Positions 42,481 to 52,432 are shown, counted from the first letter of the stretch. The stretch: DNA of 64,000 nucleotides from Chryseobacterium sp. G0162 (GCF_003815715.1 NZ_CP033922.1:5212142-5276141), one strand, 5' to 3'. Program-made: numbers and translations. Notes: generated from the sequence alone by a model not told the origin.

Positions 42481-42798
42481 TTAATTTTTTTGGTTATCTC
42501 TTAATGCAAATAATTCATTTAAATTCCCTTTAAAATCAGATTCTCTAATTAATTCAAAACCAATAATATTTTCGCTAAAATTCTAAGCACACTCCCATTA
42601 TTTCTATCAGCTATTACTAATATTCCTTTAAAGTTTATTTCAAAATTTAAAGGGTATAAATCAAAAATAAATCCTCCATCCATCCACAATTTGATCTTTA
42701 AATCTTTTCTTACAGAATAAATGTCTTCATCAGAACCTTCAAATATTGGGTGTTGTTCTAAAAAAAATTAAATCCTTAAGCACCTCATTTTTCTTCAT
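42481..42798 (-). pseudogene. Frameshifted small gene
   Basis: Starting at ATG 42798 the frame reads MKKNEVLKDLIFF. After the A run at 42760-42767 (plus strand) the sense moves to another frame: EQHPIFEGSDEDIYSVRKDL, then KLWMDGGFIFDLYPLNFE and GILVIADRNNGSVLRI. After 42577-42580 it returns with SENIIGFELIRESDFKGN and LNELFALRDN, stop at 42481. Two single-base changes, both in runs of A/T, explain the break; an intact protein would be about 105 residues. Acidic, compact, soluble; an immunity-type protein is a guess. Family not recognised. Confidence 0.6.
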
Positions 42799-42832
42799 AT
42801 TATAAAAAATTAATATTTAAGGGTCTTTAAAA

Positions 42833-43306
42833 TTAATGACTTTCAGAAAAGTCTTCTATCATTCTTTTTAGAAAACTAGGCAAATAAATAGAAATCTCAT
42901 TCATATCTCCAAAATATCCTTGGTTAATTGCTTCATTCCAGTATTGCCTTGCTTCTTCATAATAGGGCAGCAATAATCTCCTTTGAAGCTCTGCAAATTC
43001 TCTTAAATTTTCAATCTCACTACCAACAGCATATGTGGGATCATGATAGACACCTATATCAAGCATACTAATAGTTTGTACAATAGCATAATCTCCAGTA
43101 AAATCAGATAATGGTAGATCGGCACAATTGGGATGCTTAATTAGTTTTTGGCATTTATTATTATGGTGACAGATACGAAAATTCTTGCTAACAATTTTAT
43201 CTGTTTTAGCATCAATATATGATTCCCATTCGATCCAACCGTCTTCAATATTAACTATAGGTTTTTTGCAAGAATCACATATAAATTGTTTCAATGGTAT
43301 TAACAT
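42833..43306 (-). CDS. Hypothetical protein with N-terminal zinc-binding-like cysteines
   Basis: 157 residues. The N-terminus has FICDSCKKPI (C-x2-C) and further on ICHHNNKC and HPNC, enough Cys and His for one or two zinc sites. The rest is helical and acidic (LREFAELQRRLLLPYYEEAR). No signal peptide. Not recognised. It lies between a broken gene and the REase-ImmA fusion, in the same direction. It might be a small partner in that accessory cluster. Confidence 0.55.
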   Translation of the reverse strand: MLIPLKQFICDSCKKPIVNIEDGWIEWESYIDAKTDKIVSKNFRICHHNNKCQKLIKHPNCADLPLSDFTGDYAIVQTISMLDIGVYHDPTYAVGSEIENLREFAELQRRLLLPYYEEARQYWNEAINQGYFGDMNEISIYLPSFLKRMIEDFSESH

Positions 43307-43452
43307 GGTTATTTATTGTTTTAAGATTTAATTATTTTATAGAATATTGTTTTTTTACTATCTTGAAAGCTATCATGATCTCCTCTACTGGGAGCTCTTT
43401 ACTATCGTTTTTGGAGATTTAAAGTCTTTTTTTACATTCGCAAGAATTTATT

Positions 43453-44691
43453 CTAAATATGCTGATCTATCACCATGCCTTCAAGAATTTCTCTAACATT
43501 TTTTAAATTAGATCTATTTTCATAATGTTTAAGTTCTTTCAAACGATAAAGAATATTAGGCCTAGTGACATTAAAATATTCACTAAGTCTATATAATAGA
43601 GTTTGATAATTCAGGTAGTTATCTTTTTGATCATCTAGGTATAGTTTCCCTGGGTTCAACCCCAGCCTTTGCTGATGTTGCCAAAGCATTGCAAGAAGAG
43701 AAGTATTAGGTAGAATCATAGAAACTGCAAAATAATTTGCCTGCCATTCGATCCAATGCTTTGGATTAGTTAGCGAATGTTTTCCCATCTTAAAATTGTA
43801 TTCACTTTCAGTAAAATTATTATATGTAAACTGATCTATTATTAATTTCTGGTGAAGTTTATAATGTCCGAATTCATGACATAAAATAAAAAGTTCTCTT
43901 TTTGTTCTTTGAACATTTTGATGCAATGAAATGGTGTTATTTGCAATATCACAATAACCTAATAGGTTATTATCATCATGATATTTTACGGAAATATTGT
44001 ATTTTTTTTCTAAATGGTTCTTAAGTTTGTTAATGTCCAAATTCTCAGCATCAGAAAGAATGCGAGGATTTACTTCTTGCAGTTCAACATGGCACATTTC
44101 TTCAATTGTTTCTTTAGAAATTCGATCAATGTTATAACTAACACCTACTTTAAATTCTTCAAAAGCCTTATTAATTTGTTTATCAATAATCTTTGTTAAC
44201 CCTAAAATACCTTCATCCCGAATAATACCACTGAGTGTAGGGATAGAATTGTCTTTGGATTCTATTTTGTGGTAGATAATTTTGTAATCTTCGATACTAT
44301 TTACCTGTACAACCATAAACCCGTTTGCTTCTGCATATGTTTTAGCTCCCTCTTGCAGTAACGACCTTGTTATTAGAATTCCTTTTGCATTAGCTCCAGA
44401 AACTTCCTGAATATCATTATGGAACTTTTTTAGCTGACTTACACCAACTCTATTTTTATAATCCTTACATTCAATAAAGTAAGCTATCGAATATCTTTCT
44501 GCATTTGGCGACCAGAGTTCGATGACATAATCAAATTCAACATAACCATCTCTTGACAAAGATTTGTATTTTTTTTTCTTATAAGGACGGATATACTTCA
44601 TATTAATGAGAAGCTCTTCTTCTTCAATTAATTTATGCACTAGATCTACTGCGAGGTCTTCAAATTTGTCTCCTTTTAAAGTAGTATTCAT
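43453..44691 (-). CDS. Restriction endonuclease-like domain fused to ImmA/IrrE metallopeptidase
   Basis: 412 residues. Residues about 10-130 form an Mrr-like PD-(D/E)XK domain: Asp in EFDYVIELW (about 52) and the E-x-K site in YFIECKDYKNRVGVSQLKKF (about 72). Residues about 215-400 form a zinc metallopeptidase of the ImmA/IrrE type with LFILCHEFGHYKLHQK (H-E-x-x-H at about 269-273) and EWQANYFAVSMILP. ImmA-type proteases cleave repressors after DNA damage or infection, so the fusion may release or trigger a response when foreign DNA is detected (inference). No repressor gene is adjacent. Confidence 0.8.
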   Translation of the reverse strand: MNTTLKGDKFEDLAVDLVHKLIEEEELLINMKYIRPYKKKKYKSLSRDGYVEFDYVIELWSPNAERYSIAYFIECKDYKNRVGVSQLKKFHNDIQEVSGANAKGILITRSLLQEGAKTYAEANGFMVVQVNSIEDYKIIYHKIESKDNSIPTLSGIIRDEGILGLTKIIDKQINKAFEEFKVGVSYNIDRISKETIEEMCHVELQEVNPRILSDAENLDINKLKNHLEKKYNISVKYHDDNNLLGYCDIANNTISLHQNVQRTKRELFILCHEFGHYKLHQKLIIDQFTYNNFTESEYNFKMGKHSLTNPKHWIEWQANYFAVSMILPNTSLLAMLWQHQQRLGLNPGKLYLDDQKDNYLNYQTLLYRLSEYFNVTRPNILYRLKELKHYENRSNLKNVREILEGMVIDQHI

Positions 44692-44864
44692 CGTTTTTTG
44701 AGATTTTAATAGGAATTATAATAGTTCGACGCTTGGCGAAAGTTGGGATTTTCATCATAGATGTTGATGTTCGGAACCAAACTTTGATTAACCATAAAAA
44801 CTGTATGCGGACAATGAACAGCCACTTTTGTCAAATGCCTGTAGCGGTAGGTTTTCTTGCAAAG

Positions 44865-45563
44865 CTAAAAAGGTTCTGTTCCATTGTCAATATAGTGATG
44901 TCTGTCCGGAAATACTCTCAAAGCAAAGTCTGTTATTTCATTGAAAAATGTCTCAACAATTTTGATACTATCGAGGCAGGCTTGGTGCGAAATAATTATT
45001 CTCTCGTTGTCATCAATTTCAAATGATTTGTTTCTACAAATAAAATTCTCGATTGTCTTTCTTTTTCCAAAATCTGAAACAAGTCCGCAGTTATGAACTA
45101 ATGAATTTCTAATCTCATAAAGTCCACCAATGTCTTGCCAAAGTATTCCTTGAAAGTCGAAGTCAGACTGCAATAGTTTGGAAGTAAATGTCTTGAATTT
45201 GTCAAGCAAGTCACCTTTAAAATTATTGTAGCCTATTGATAATTTTTTATGTTTCCTAAAGTCTTCACAGTATGTATCGATTTCGGCTTCCAATAAAATA
45301 ACTATCGATATAATAATTGATTTTCTTAAAATTTCTCCTTGTGTGTGCTCGAAATGATAACTTAAATTCTCTAGTGTCTCGCTGTCCAAACCCTGTATTC
45401 TGTCAGATTGAAGATTTATGTGTGTGATTTCAATAAAATTGTGAACTTCTTTAAGATATATTTTCAGTTCATCAAGTTGCATATCAATTCCAACAGCATT
45501 GCCGAAAAAATTATTATTTGCCTTTTCTCCTTCAGTCCATTCATTCATTTTTAGTGTATTCAT
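44865..45563 (-). CDS. HEPN-domain protein
   Basis: 232 residues, helical. The HEPN ribonuclease-type motif R-x4-H is present as IRNSLVHNCG (Arg about 151), preceded by RKSIIISIVILLEAEIDTYC, typical of the MAE_28990/RiboL-PSP-like HEPN group. HEPN proteins are commonly RNA-cleaving toxins or defence effectors; others only bind. It lies alone between the REase-ImmA gene and the Mrr gene, all in one direction. No matching nucleotidyltransferase antitoxin is visible. Confidence 0.65.
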   Translation of the reverse strand: MNTLKMNEWTEGEKANNNFFGNAVGIDMQLDELKIYLKEVHNFIEITHINLQSDRIQGLDSETLENLSYHFEHTQGEILRKSIIISIVILLEAEIDTYCEDFRKHKKLSIGYNNFKGDLLDKFKTFTSKLLQSDFDFQGILWQDIGGLYEIRNSLVHNCGLVSDFGKRKTIENFICRNKSFEIDDNERIIISHQACLDSIKIVETFFNEITDFALRVFPDRHHYIDNGTEPF

Positions 45564-45703
45564 TTAATTTGAGATATGTTTTTTATTCTGTGTTGACTTT
45601 TAAATAAATGCATTTCGTCAATTCAAACTATATGATAGTCGCAAGCCATTCTATTAATATAAATTTTTACTTTGATAAATATTAAGACAAAAATACATAC
45701 CTA

Positions 45704-45724
45704 TTACGCAATCTATTTGCGTAA
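45704..45724. repeat. Inverted repeat beside resolvase relic
   Basis: ttacgcaa (45704-45711) is mirrored at 45717-45724 around a five-base loop. It directly abuts the resolvase fragment's stop, so it may be a recombination site or a hairpin terminator. Confidence 0.35.
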
Positions 45725-45727
45725 ATA

Positions 45728-45808
45728 TTATTTTTTAATTCCCATTCTTTTTATTTCTTCATAAGTATGACTGTCAAGAATCTTAGCGTAGCTGTAAAAG
45801 GTTGAAAA
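45728..45808 (-). pseudogene. C-terminal scrap of a serine recombinase (resolvase)
   Basis: The minus strand reads FSTFYSYAKILDSHTYEEIK and then RMGIKK before a stop at 45728. This matches the C-terminal end of the resolvase relic at 52433 (ATFYRYAKIMDNHSDEEIKN). Only the last 26 residues, the end of the HTH domain, remain. It lies immediately after the 3' end of the Mrr gene. Together with the 52.4-kb relic it brackets the Mrr/SEC-C/PIN genes. Confidence 0.65.
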
Positions 45809-45819
45809 TCATAAAATAG

Positions 45820-46620
45820 TTATTTAATCGTTTTTTGATACTTACTAATTTTATAGTCTTTGCACCATTGAATAATATCTCTATAATCTTTCAAGGCAAG
45901 TTCAAATTCTAATGGTTTTACAAAATCTCGCGCATCTTTTGTAAAAGTAGATGAAGTTACTAAAATTCCTTTTGTAGCTCTTTCAGCTATTTTAACACCA
46001 TACAAGCCACGAACTAATTCAACACCAACCTTGTTCTCTTCATTATATTTTTTACATTCTACAATAAACATTTGGTGTCCAAATGGACTTTTGTAAAGTG
46101 CAATAATATCCTTTCCACCGTCTCTTGTTTTCAGTGTTAGTGTCACATCAAATCCTTTACTTCTTATAATTTCAGCGATTAACTCTTCAAACTTTCGATG
46201 ATGCAATTGTCTTATATATTCAGGATGTTTGGACAAGTAGGAAATCAATTCTTCATTAATTTCATTCAATTGAATTTGAAGTTGTTGATTATTTTCTATT
46301 TCTTCAGAAGAAAAAAGTTGTGGATAAACCTCTTTTATAGGATTGTATTTTGAATATCCTTGTGCATTATGTTTATTTGTGTACGGATAATAAACAATGC
46401 CTCTGGGTTTTCTTTCACCTTCTGCATTATTTTCATTTATATCTAAATGTTTTTTACAGAGAAATGGACATGTATAATCTTGTTCGTAAAAAGTTTCTGG
46501 TTCATCATCAAAGTCGTAAAAGTCATACAAGACAACTTCAAATTCTGCGATATTTTCACAGTTTCCAACCGAACATTTTGTCCCAATTTCAAATTTATGC
46601 TGACGTGAATAATTTTCCAT
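45820..46620 (-). CDS. Mrr-type restriction endonuclease-like protein
   Basis: 266 residues. An N-terminal region with Cys/His positions (KCSVGNCENIAEF, and CPFLCKKHLD) that may bind zinc, and a C-terminal Mrr_cat nuclease domain (about 140-260): FEELIAEIIRSKGFDVTLTL, Asp in TRDGGKDIIALY (about 169), E-x-K in FIVECKKYNE (about 186), and GILVTSSTFTKDARDF. Such nucleases cut modified or foreign DNA. It has a truncated copy at 42251. No methyltransferase is adjacent, consistent with a modification-dependent enzyme. Confidence 0.82.
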   Translation of the reverse strand: MENYSRQHKFEIGTKCSVGNCENIAEFEVVLYDFYDFDDEPETFYEQDYTCPFLCKKHLDINENNAEGERKPRGIVYYPYTNKHNAQGYSKYNPIKEVYPQLFSSEEIENNQQLQIQLNEINEELISYLSKHPEYIRQLHHRKFEELIAEIIRSKGFDVTLTLKTRDGGKDIIALYKSPFGHQMFIVECKKYNEENKVGVELVRGLYGVKIAERATKGILVTSSTFTKDARDFVKPLEFELALKDYRDIIQWCKDYKISKYQKTIK

Positions 46621-46695
46621 AAATAATAATTAACTTTTTATCATTATCTTTTTGATGGTCATTTTTTGATGGTATTTAAAGCAGAAATCTTACTT

Positions 46696-46953
46696 TCAGC
46701 AACAAAAAAACTTAAGTTTTACGTCAATATCATGTTGAATATAAAAATCATTGGCTGTTCTTAAAACTGTTCTGTTAAGCTTATAAAACTTATCTACTTT
46801 AATCCCTAATATAAATTCATCACAATCATATTTATCATAGTCAACCTTTACTATATACTTTTTTTCAAAATCAAAAGTACGCTTCAAAGTAAAACTCCCA
46901 TGTTCTTTGGGTTCTTCCCTGACCCAATCGTTTTGTAAATAAGTTGAGTAGTG
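46696..46953 (-). pseudogene. Possible degenerate small gene
   Basis: An open stretch on the minus strand reads LQNDWVREEPKEHGSFTLKR, then TFDFEKKYIVKVDYDKYDCD and ends DIDVKLKFFCC; an ATG at 46887 would give 63 residues, but the coding look begins upstream, up to a stop near 46953. A further open frame to its right (46965-47147) has no recognisable content. It is probably the C-terminal part of a decayed gene. No family is recognised. Confidence 0.3.
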
Positions 46954-47255
46954 TTAGACCAAAATCAATTTAGCTCCTGCCTTTCTGAATTCGATGCCCT
47001 CCATTTATCAATATTCAAAAGTATTAAACAGCTCAAATTGCTCCCCCTATTAATGGTAAAATATTCCGGAGCATCCAAACAACCACTATTAACTAAATAA
47101 AGCAACGGTTCGGTAAAAATTACCTTGCCGCTCCCTCCCTTTATCAAGTTAGTATGAAATTGTTGTTGTGAACTACTATATCTCAGCTGCCCGATATTTT
47201 GCTGGTCATCATCACCCTAAATAATTTGTCTGGAATCATCACTTATTATCAATAT

Positions 47256-50200
47256 TTATACTTTAATAGCATTATAGCCATGCTTCTCCAAATCGTATCT
47301 TGTTATAAATGGAAGAGGCAATGTCATTTTCTTCAAATGTGGCGTCAGCATATCTTCATCAGTCACAAAATAAGATTTAACCCCAAAATCAGACAAGTCA
47401 ATTCCATATTTTGCACCTAACTGGTCTTTATTATTTTCAAGCCAATCATGACGTTCAAGATGCTTATCAATCCAGCCTTTTTTTGAACCACCGAAAAGCT
47501 TACTTACCTCGCTTACCATTTCCTTGATATTCCTGCTCGGTGACATAGATTTGCTTTCCAAGCTATATATCATTTTTGCAGCCTGATCTATAATCAGAAC
47601 ATCAACATCACCTAAATCTTTAGTATGTTTAAGCTGTCGTTTGGGAGAAATAGGAACTTCCTGATCAATCATCAAACCAGCCGGATCTATAGCATCTACA
47701 ATTGCCTGCACTAATTTTTTACCTCTGGCATCTGCAAAGCCACCAGTAACCTTTTTGATTTCTTTACAGTCTTTTGGCACTCGTATTCTATCAGACAAAC
47801 ATTGATCTGCAAGGTATTTTTTGCTGTCAAGTATCTGTCTTGGTCCCCAAAGAGCTATTCTTTTAGGGTTTTCTACATCGCCTAAAATAACAATAGGTTT
47901 TCTTAAAAGCGACAGCATCCTGTTAAACCTGCAAGGCATAATATCAACTGCATCATAACCGGCGTCTTCATCCACATTTTCCACTTTTCCTCTATGTACT
48001 AAGGATAAGTACGAAACTACACTTTGAAATTCTTCTTCTGAAAATTTATCTACAGCAACTTTATTAACTTCATCTCTTAATTCATCCAATGGTAAGCTAC
48101 CATAAGCATTTGACTGTCGAAATCCTATATCAGCTAATGAGTCACTAAACACGCATATTCTGGAAAACGAAACTCCATAATCCGTCATAAATGCATTGTC
48201 GAGGTTTTCCGGGACATCTCCACCTGCTTCAGTATTGCGCTGTGGAAATACCTGATTGAACGCCTGTACTGCATCCTGCACATTTTCTGTTGTTTTTGAC
48301 TTATAATAAGGATCAAAAACGTCTGAAACCATTTTTTTTGTCGTCCCGATTCTTCCCGATGGCAATATTCCCATCTCTATATCAAATAGATCATAAAGTA
48401 TATAATCATGAACTGATCCCCACGAAATAATCTGATCCATGATACCAATAAGTTCATCAATATCAGTAGTTGACGGCGCCCTTGTTCCTGTGTCCTGCTC
48501 CGCTGTCACGTGCTCTATAAGGCACCGGACAGCAATTGTAGTCCTGTTAATATCAACCAGATTCTCATAGACATCGGCTATCTGCTGTTCTACACTTACA
48601 AAACACGCAATCCTGGTAGGCGTTTGTATTCTAAGCATTTCCCTTTTTTTAATCAGGCTTTCATTTAATCCCAACAGCCTTTTAAGAAGTTCAGCACTGT
48701 CCAGTTCTTTTAGTCTGTCTCTTAAATGTCCTTTTAAACACTCGTCAGAAATTTTTCGTGATAGTTCTTCACGTTCTGCTTTTTCTTCGATTTTCCCTAT
48801 GGCTGGACAATCTGTCCCCAGTAGCGTCGTTATCTGATCCGAAACTCTACCGGTATCATAATCCTGAATATATCTATGTCTTCCTAAGTTACGGGGATCT
48901 ATCAGAAAATTATCACTGGTATCTAATAGATAGAATTTCTTTTTCATGCCCAGAGGCACATCTGACTCCATAATGTTATCGATTACCTCCTGAGTAATCT
49001 CCTGGCAACCATTCAGTTTCAGTACCTCATTAAATCCGAAGATCATCTGTTCTACCAATACCCTTTCCCCTTCATTGTCCATGCCGTATAAAAATGGCAG
49101 AATTTCAGCCGGGATAATTATTCTGATCTTATCCTTTTCTGCATCTACCTTAAAAAATGATGGTAAATCTTCCACCCTGCTATAGTCTCTACTGATAACA
49201 TCAAATTCTTCTACTTTATCAAAAGCAAAAATCAGTTCTAATGGTGTATTGCCCAACTGGGACAATACTTCCTTTATCCCATCTTGTATTTGCCACAACC
49301 AATAAGCAATACCTTCTGAAACTTGCATGTATATAATTTTTAGGCCCTGCGAAGCTACGGAAAGCATACCGTCAGGCATCACCCATATTGGTTGCTCAAA
49401 ACCACCAACACCGAATTTTGGTACACCCGATGCAACATCGTGCATGCTGTAATATACCGGCATAAAACTATCCTTTTTTTGAACCTCCACAAATTTCATC
49501 CTGCCCCCTAAACTCTGCATCATCGAATGCTTATCGCTCTTTATTTTTGATTCAAGAAACCATTCCTGGGCATAACCAGGTTCAATAACAGGAACTATTG
49601 CCGATGTATCGTCCGACAAATAAAACGAATCAGAATTCTTCTTATATAGTATAAAAAGGTCTAAAAAAGAAATGCTAAAAAAAGAAGGTGCTGAACTCAT
49701 CAAACGATCTCTTGCCATTGTAAATTTCCAAAGATCAATGGCATCAGCTTTTCCAAGCTCCGATATTATACTCAGCTCCTGTACAGGCATTGCCAGTACC
49801 CTGTCAGCACCATTTTTCCTTATTGAATACATTAAGACCTCACCAATCACGGACAACAATGTTATGGAAAGAACTTTATAATCTTTAAATTCCGGAAGGT
49901 TCTTAAAATCAGAAATAGCCTGCTTTCCATCATCATCCTTCCCAAACGATGATGAACCATTTCCACCTTCTCCCATTACCAGATAATTTTGACCATTATC
50001 ACCCAAATATCTGATATACGCAACTTTATCAGTATCAAACTGGTAAAAACCGGATCTTCTATCTGCTTCATTTTGAAGATCTTCAACTTCAATGTAATTG
50101 AAACCCATATTCCTAAGTTGCAATTGTAAATTGTGCCAACTTAAAAAGTGATAGGCTTCGTTGACCACAGCCATACAATTATTTTCCTTTGCCATTGTCC

Positions 50201-51053
50201 AGATAAATGCTGTTAATGACAGGCTAATTGTTGATGGAGATAGTACAATATAACCTTCTGAAGTTTTGAGAAGCGGTTTATACAATATAGCATTGGAGTA
50301 TGGATCAAAACTATGTTCTCCAATTTCCTTTTCAGGATCAACGGTAAAGAGTTCTATTACTTCAGGATCTATCCTTTTCTCCCTAACAAGTTCATACATT
50401 TGAGCGTTTGTTATGGTAACCGCCGTCTTTAGCTCTTCAAGCTTATCCTGATCCGGGACAAATAATCTGCTCTGAGTATTTTTACCTTCCGCATACCGAC
50501 TATAATTTAATCTTTTTGCAATGAGATCTGAAATTCCAAGCATCAGTAATGAACTCATCCTTACATTATCCTTTACCCAATCCGGTATATTTTGTTTAGG
50601 ATCTAAAAAGACCGCTGACAAAAGGTTCTTTAATTTTTCCTGACTATTTTCTGCTATTCCTGGAAAAGTTATGTAATCACCCCCATAAAATGTAATGAGG
50701 TCAGTAAAAGTGTTTACGCAAACATCTTCCATATGGTGGCTAGAAAAATTGCGGTCAACAATTTTTTTAATTGTTACGCTTTCTGTATGCTTCGTCCCAG
50801 AGTTGTTTTGAAGCAAAGCATAAACAATCAACTCTTCTAACCTAATATATTTACCGTGATTTTCAGGTATAATCGAAAGGCCAGCAAAAGTTTTAAGTAA
50901 ATCCATCCGATCCAATTGAGACATGAATGGTAACTGATATTCCTGCCTATATGACTTTGGTTGATCACGTTTCTCTTTTGGCTTGTTTCTGCAGCAAAGC
51001 TTGTATACCGATCCAGAACCACATGGACAGGGATCATTTCTTCTTAATTTCAT
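47256..51053 (-). CDS. 1265-residue SEC-C zinc-finger protein with nuclease-like C-terminus
   Basis: Residues 1-25 carry a SEC-C zinc motif (DPCPCGSGSVYKLCC; Cys 9, 11, 20, 21). The long middle region has no family I recognise. The C-terminal 150 residues contain DLGDVDVLIIDQAAKMIYSL and ESKSMS near 1150-1180, the Asp ... E-x-K spacing of PD-(D/E)XK nucleases. It then has SKKGWIDKHLERHDWLENNK. No transmembrane segment. A large single-gene defence factor or a DNA-processing enzyme is plausible. It lies next to a PIN-like gene in the same direction, 177 bases downstream of it. Function is unknown. Confidence 0.72.
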   Translation of the reverse strand: MKLRRNDPCPCGSGSVYKLCCRNKPKEKRDQPKSYRQEYQLPFMSQLDRMDLLKTFAGLSIIPENHGKYIRLEELIVYALLQNNSGTKHTESVTIKKIVDRNFSSHHMEDVCVNTFTDLITFYGGDYITFPGIAENSQEKLKNLLSAVFLDPKQNIPDWVKDNVRMSSLLMLGISDLIAKRLNYSRYAEGKNTQSRLFVPDQDKLEELKTAVTITNAQMYELVREKRIDPEVIELFTVDPEKEIGEHSFDPYSNAILYKPLLKTSEGYIVLSPSTISLSLTAFIWTMAKENNCMAVVNEAYHFLSWHNLQLQLRNMGFNYIEVEDLQNEADRRSGFYQFDTDKVAYIRYLGDNGQNYLVMGEGGNGSSSFGKDDDGKQAISDFKNLPEFKDYKVLSITLLSVIGEVLMYSIRKNGADRVLAMPVQELSIISELGKADAIDLWKFTMARDRLMSSAPSFFSISFLDLFILYKKNSDSFYLSDDTSAIVPVIEPGYAQEWFLESKIKSDKHSMMQSLGGRMKFVEVQKKDSFMPVYYSMHDVASGVPKFGVGGFEQPIWVMPDGMLSVASQGLKIIYMQVSEGIAYWLWQIQDGIKEVLSQLGNTPLELIFAFDKVEEFDVISRDYSRVEDLPSFFKVDAEKDKIRIIIPAEILPFLYGMDNEGERVLVEQMIFGFNEVLKLNGCQEITQEVIDNIMESDVPLGMKKKFYLLDTSDNFLIDPRNLGRHRYIQDYDTGRVSDQITTLLGTDCPAIGKIEEKAEREELSRKISDECLKGHLRDRLKELDSAELLKRLLGLNESLIKKREMLRIQTPTRIACFVSVEQQIADVYENLVDINRTTIAVRCLIEHVTAEQDTGTRAPSTTDIDELIGIMDQIISWGSVHDYILYDLFDIEMGILPSGRIGTTKKMVSDVFDPYYKSKTTENVQDAVQAFNQVFPQRNTEAGGDVPENLDNAFMTDYGVSFSRICVFSDSLADIGFRQSNAYGSLPLDELRDEVNKVAVDKFSEEEFQSVVSYLSLVHRGKVENVDEDAGYDAVDIMPCRFNRMLSLLRKPIVILGDVENPKRIALWGPRQILDSKKYLADQCLSDRIRVPKDCKEIKKVTGGFADARGKKLVQAIVDAIDPAGLMIDQEVPISPKRQLKHTKDLGDVDVLIIDQAAKMIYSLESKSMSPSRNIKEMVSEVSKLFGGSKKGWIDKHLERHDWLENNKDQLGAKYGIDLSDFGVKSYFVTDEDMLTPHLKKMTLPLPFITRYDLEKHGYNAIKV

Positions 51054-51230
51054 TAATAAGTAAATTTTTGTTCATATCCTTTTTGAGATTTAAATATCTA
51101 TCCAACGTTCTTAACTTAGCAAGATAGCAAAGCTCGGAACTGCTTATTTTCTGTTAAAATAATTTTCTTGGAAAACGTAAATATGATTTTATTCCCAATA
51201 TCGCCAAATGCATGGTACGCACTTGCAATC

Positions 51231-52277
51231 TTAATTAGTATCTGAAATATCAATGCCTGTTATTTCAAAATCTGAATAAATTTCATCCTTTCTCATATCA
51301 AAGTTAAAATGAATTTTAAATGTAACATTCAATTCTCCTACACTTGTATATTGGTCTTCACCAGGATCTCTAATTGAATTATATTCCAATATCTCAACTT
51401 CGCAACTAGCATATATAATGCCTGAAATTAGAGCTGTTTCATTTAAAATTTCATATTCTACGCCTTCACATTCTAAAATTTCACAACCATAACTTACCAA
51501 TTGTCCGTCTAAAAAATAGTCAGCATTAGTAATATCAGAAGGGTGCATACCATCTATTTTATTACGCATCGCTTCTTCAATGATCTCCTCAAAATTCTCT
51601 GATATAATTTCAAAAGCAAACAAGTTATTAATATCTACTTGTTTCATGTAAGTCAAAAACCTTTTATCTGGACTTTCAAGTTCTGCAGCATTTTTCCTTA
51701 TAAAGTCATAAGAACTATTAATGACTGAAAATTTGTTTGTATCTGTCTCTAGCTCTCTATGAATTTTTGTTTTATCTTTTTTGTCGCAAAAGTCAGAAGT
51801 GTTATTTGTTAATAATATACACTCTAAGCTATTATGTGTCTCAACAAAATCAGAATAAGTTTTCCAAATTAAAGCATCTTTCAATTCAGACTTTTCTTCT
51901 GTAAAAGGCTTTTTACGATTAATAGCTCTATTTACAATATCAGGAAGAAATTCATTTTTATATTGGATAATAAAAAAGTTTTCATTTGAGTTCAAGCGCT
52001 TATAAAAGTTATCAAACTTTTCCAAATGTTCATCAGTTGGAATTAAATTAATTTCTTGTTGAATATTTAGTCTTTTTAACTCTTTGCTTAATTTTTCAAG
52101 CTCTTTGTTTTTATTTTCAAGTTCTTTTTGCAATTGTCGTCTGAGTTCAAGTCTTACAATTTCGGACATATATAGATTAAGCAAGCCTTCATTGCAATAA
52201 TCTAATAACTTTTTATTTGATTTATTTTCAAAGAAGTAGTCTTGATATAGTATGTTTGAGTCAATAAATATGTTCAT
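51231..52277 (-). CDS. PIN-like (DUF4935) RNase-type protein
   Basis: 348 residues. The start MNIFIDSNILYQDY holds the first PIN Asp (D6). Other acidic positions are in LYMSEIVRLELRRQL (Glu about 43), SELKDALIWKTYSDF (Asp about 134) and LLTNNTSDFCD (Asp about 162), the usual PIN quartet. Residues about 48-75 form a coiled coil (KELENKNKELEKLSKELKRL). The C-terminal 130 residues resemble the domain that follows PIN in DUF4935 proteins. Such enzymes cut RNA in toxin or defence roles. No small antitoxin is next to it. Confidence 0.72.
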   Translation of the reverse strand: MNIFIDSNILYQDYFFENKSNKKLLDYCNEGLLNLYMSEIVRLELRRQLQKELENKNKELEKLSKELKRLNIQQEINLIPTDEHLEKFDNFYKRLNSNENFFIIQYKNEFLPDIVNRAINRKKPFTEEKSELKDALIWKTYSDFVETHNSLECILLTNNTSDFCDKKDKTKIHRELETDTNKFSVINSSYDFIRKNAAELESPDKRFLTYMKQVDINNLFAFEIISENFEEIIEEAMRNKIDGMHPSDITNADYFLDGQLVSYGCEILECEGVEYEILNETALISGIIYASCEVEILEYNSIRDPGEDQYTSVGELNVTFKIHFNFDMRKDEIYSDFEITGIDISDTN

Positions 52278-52432
52278 GGTTTAACTAGTTGTTTTAATAC
52301 TTATGCGTAACTTATATTTTGATGAGACTTAACGATATATTAACGCTTAGAAAAAATCTATAAATAGATTTTTTCACAAATGTAATAATAAGAAAGATTT
52401 CATGTTTACGGCAATCCGTATTTATACTGAAT

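Noticed and set aside
44733..45026. 97-codon open frame on the plus strand
   Set aside because: It overlaps the 3' end of the HEPN gene on the other strand and has no recognisable features.
46965..47147. 60-codon frame on the minus strand
   Set aside because: No recognisable content; treated as part of a decayed region.
52278..52432. Insertion sequence ends around the resolvase relic
   Set aside because: No transposase and no clear terminal inverted repeats were found.
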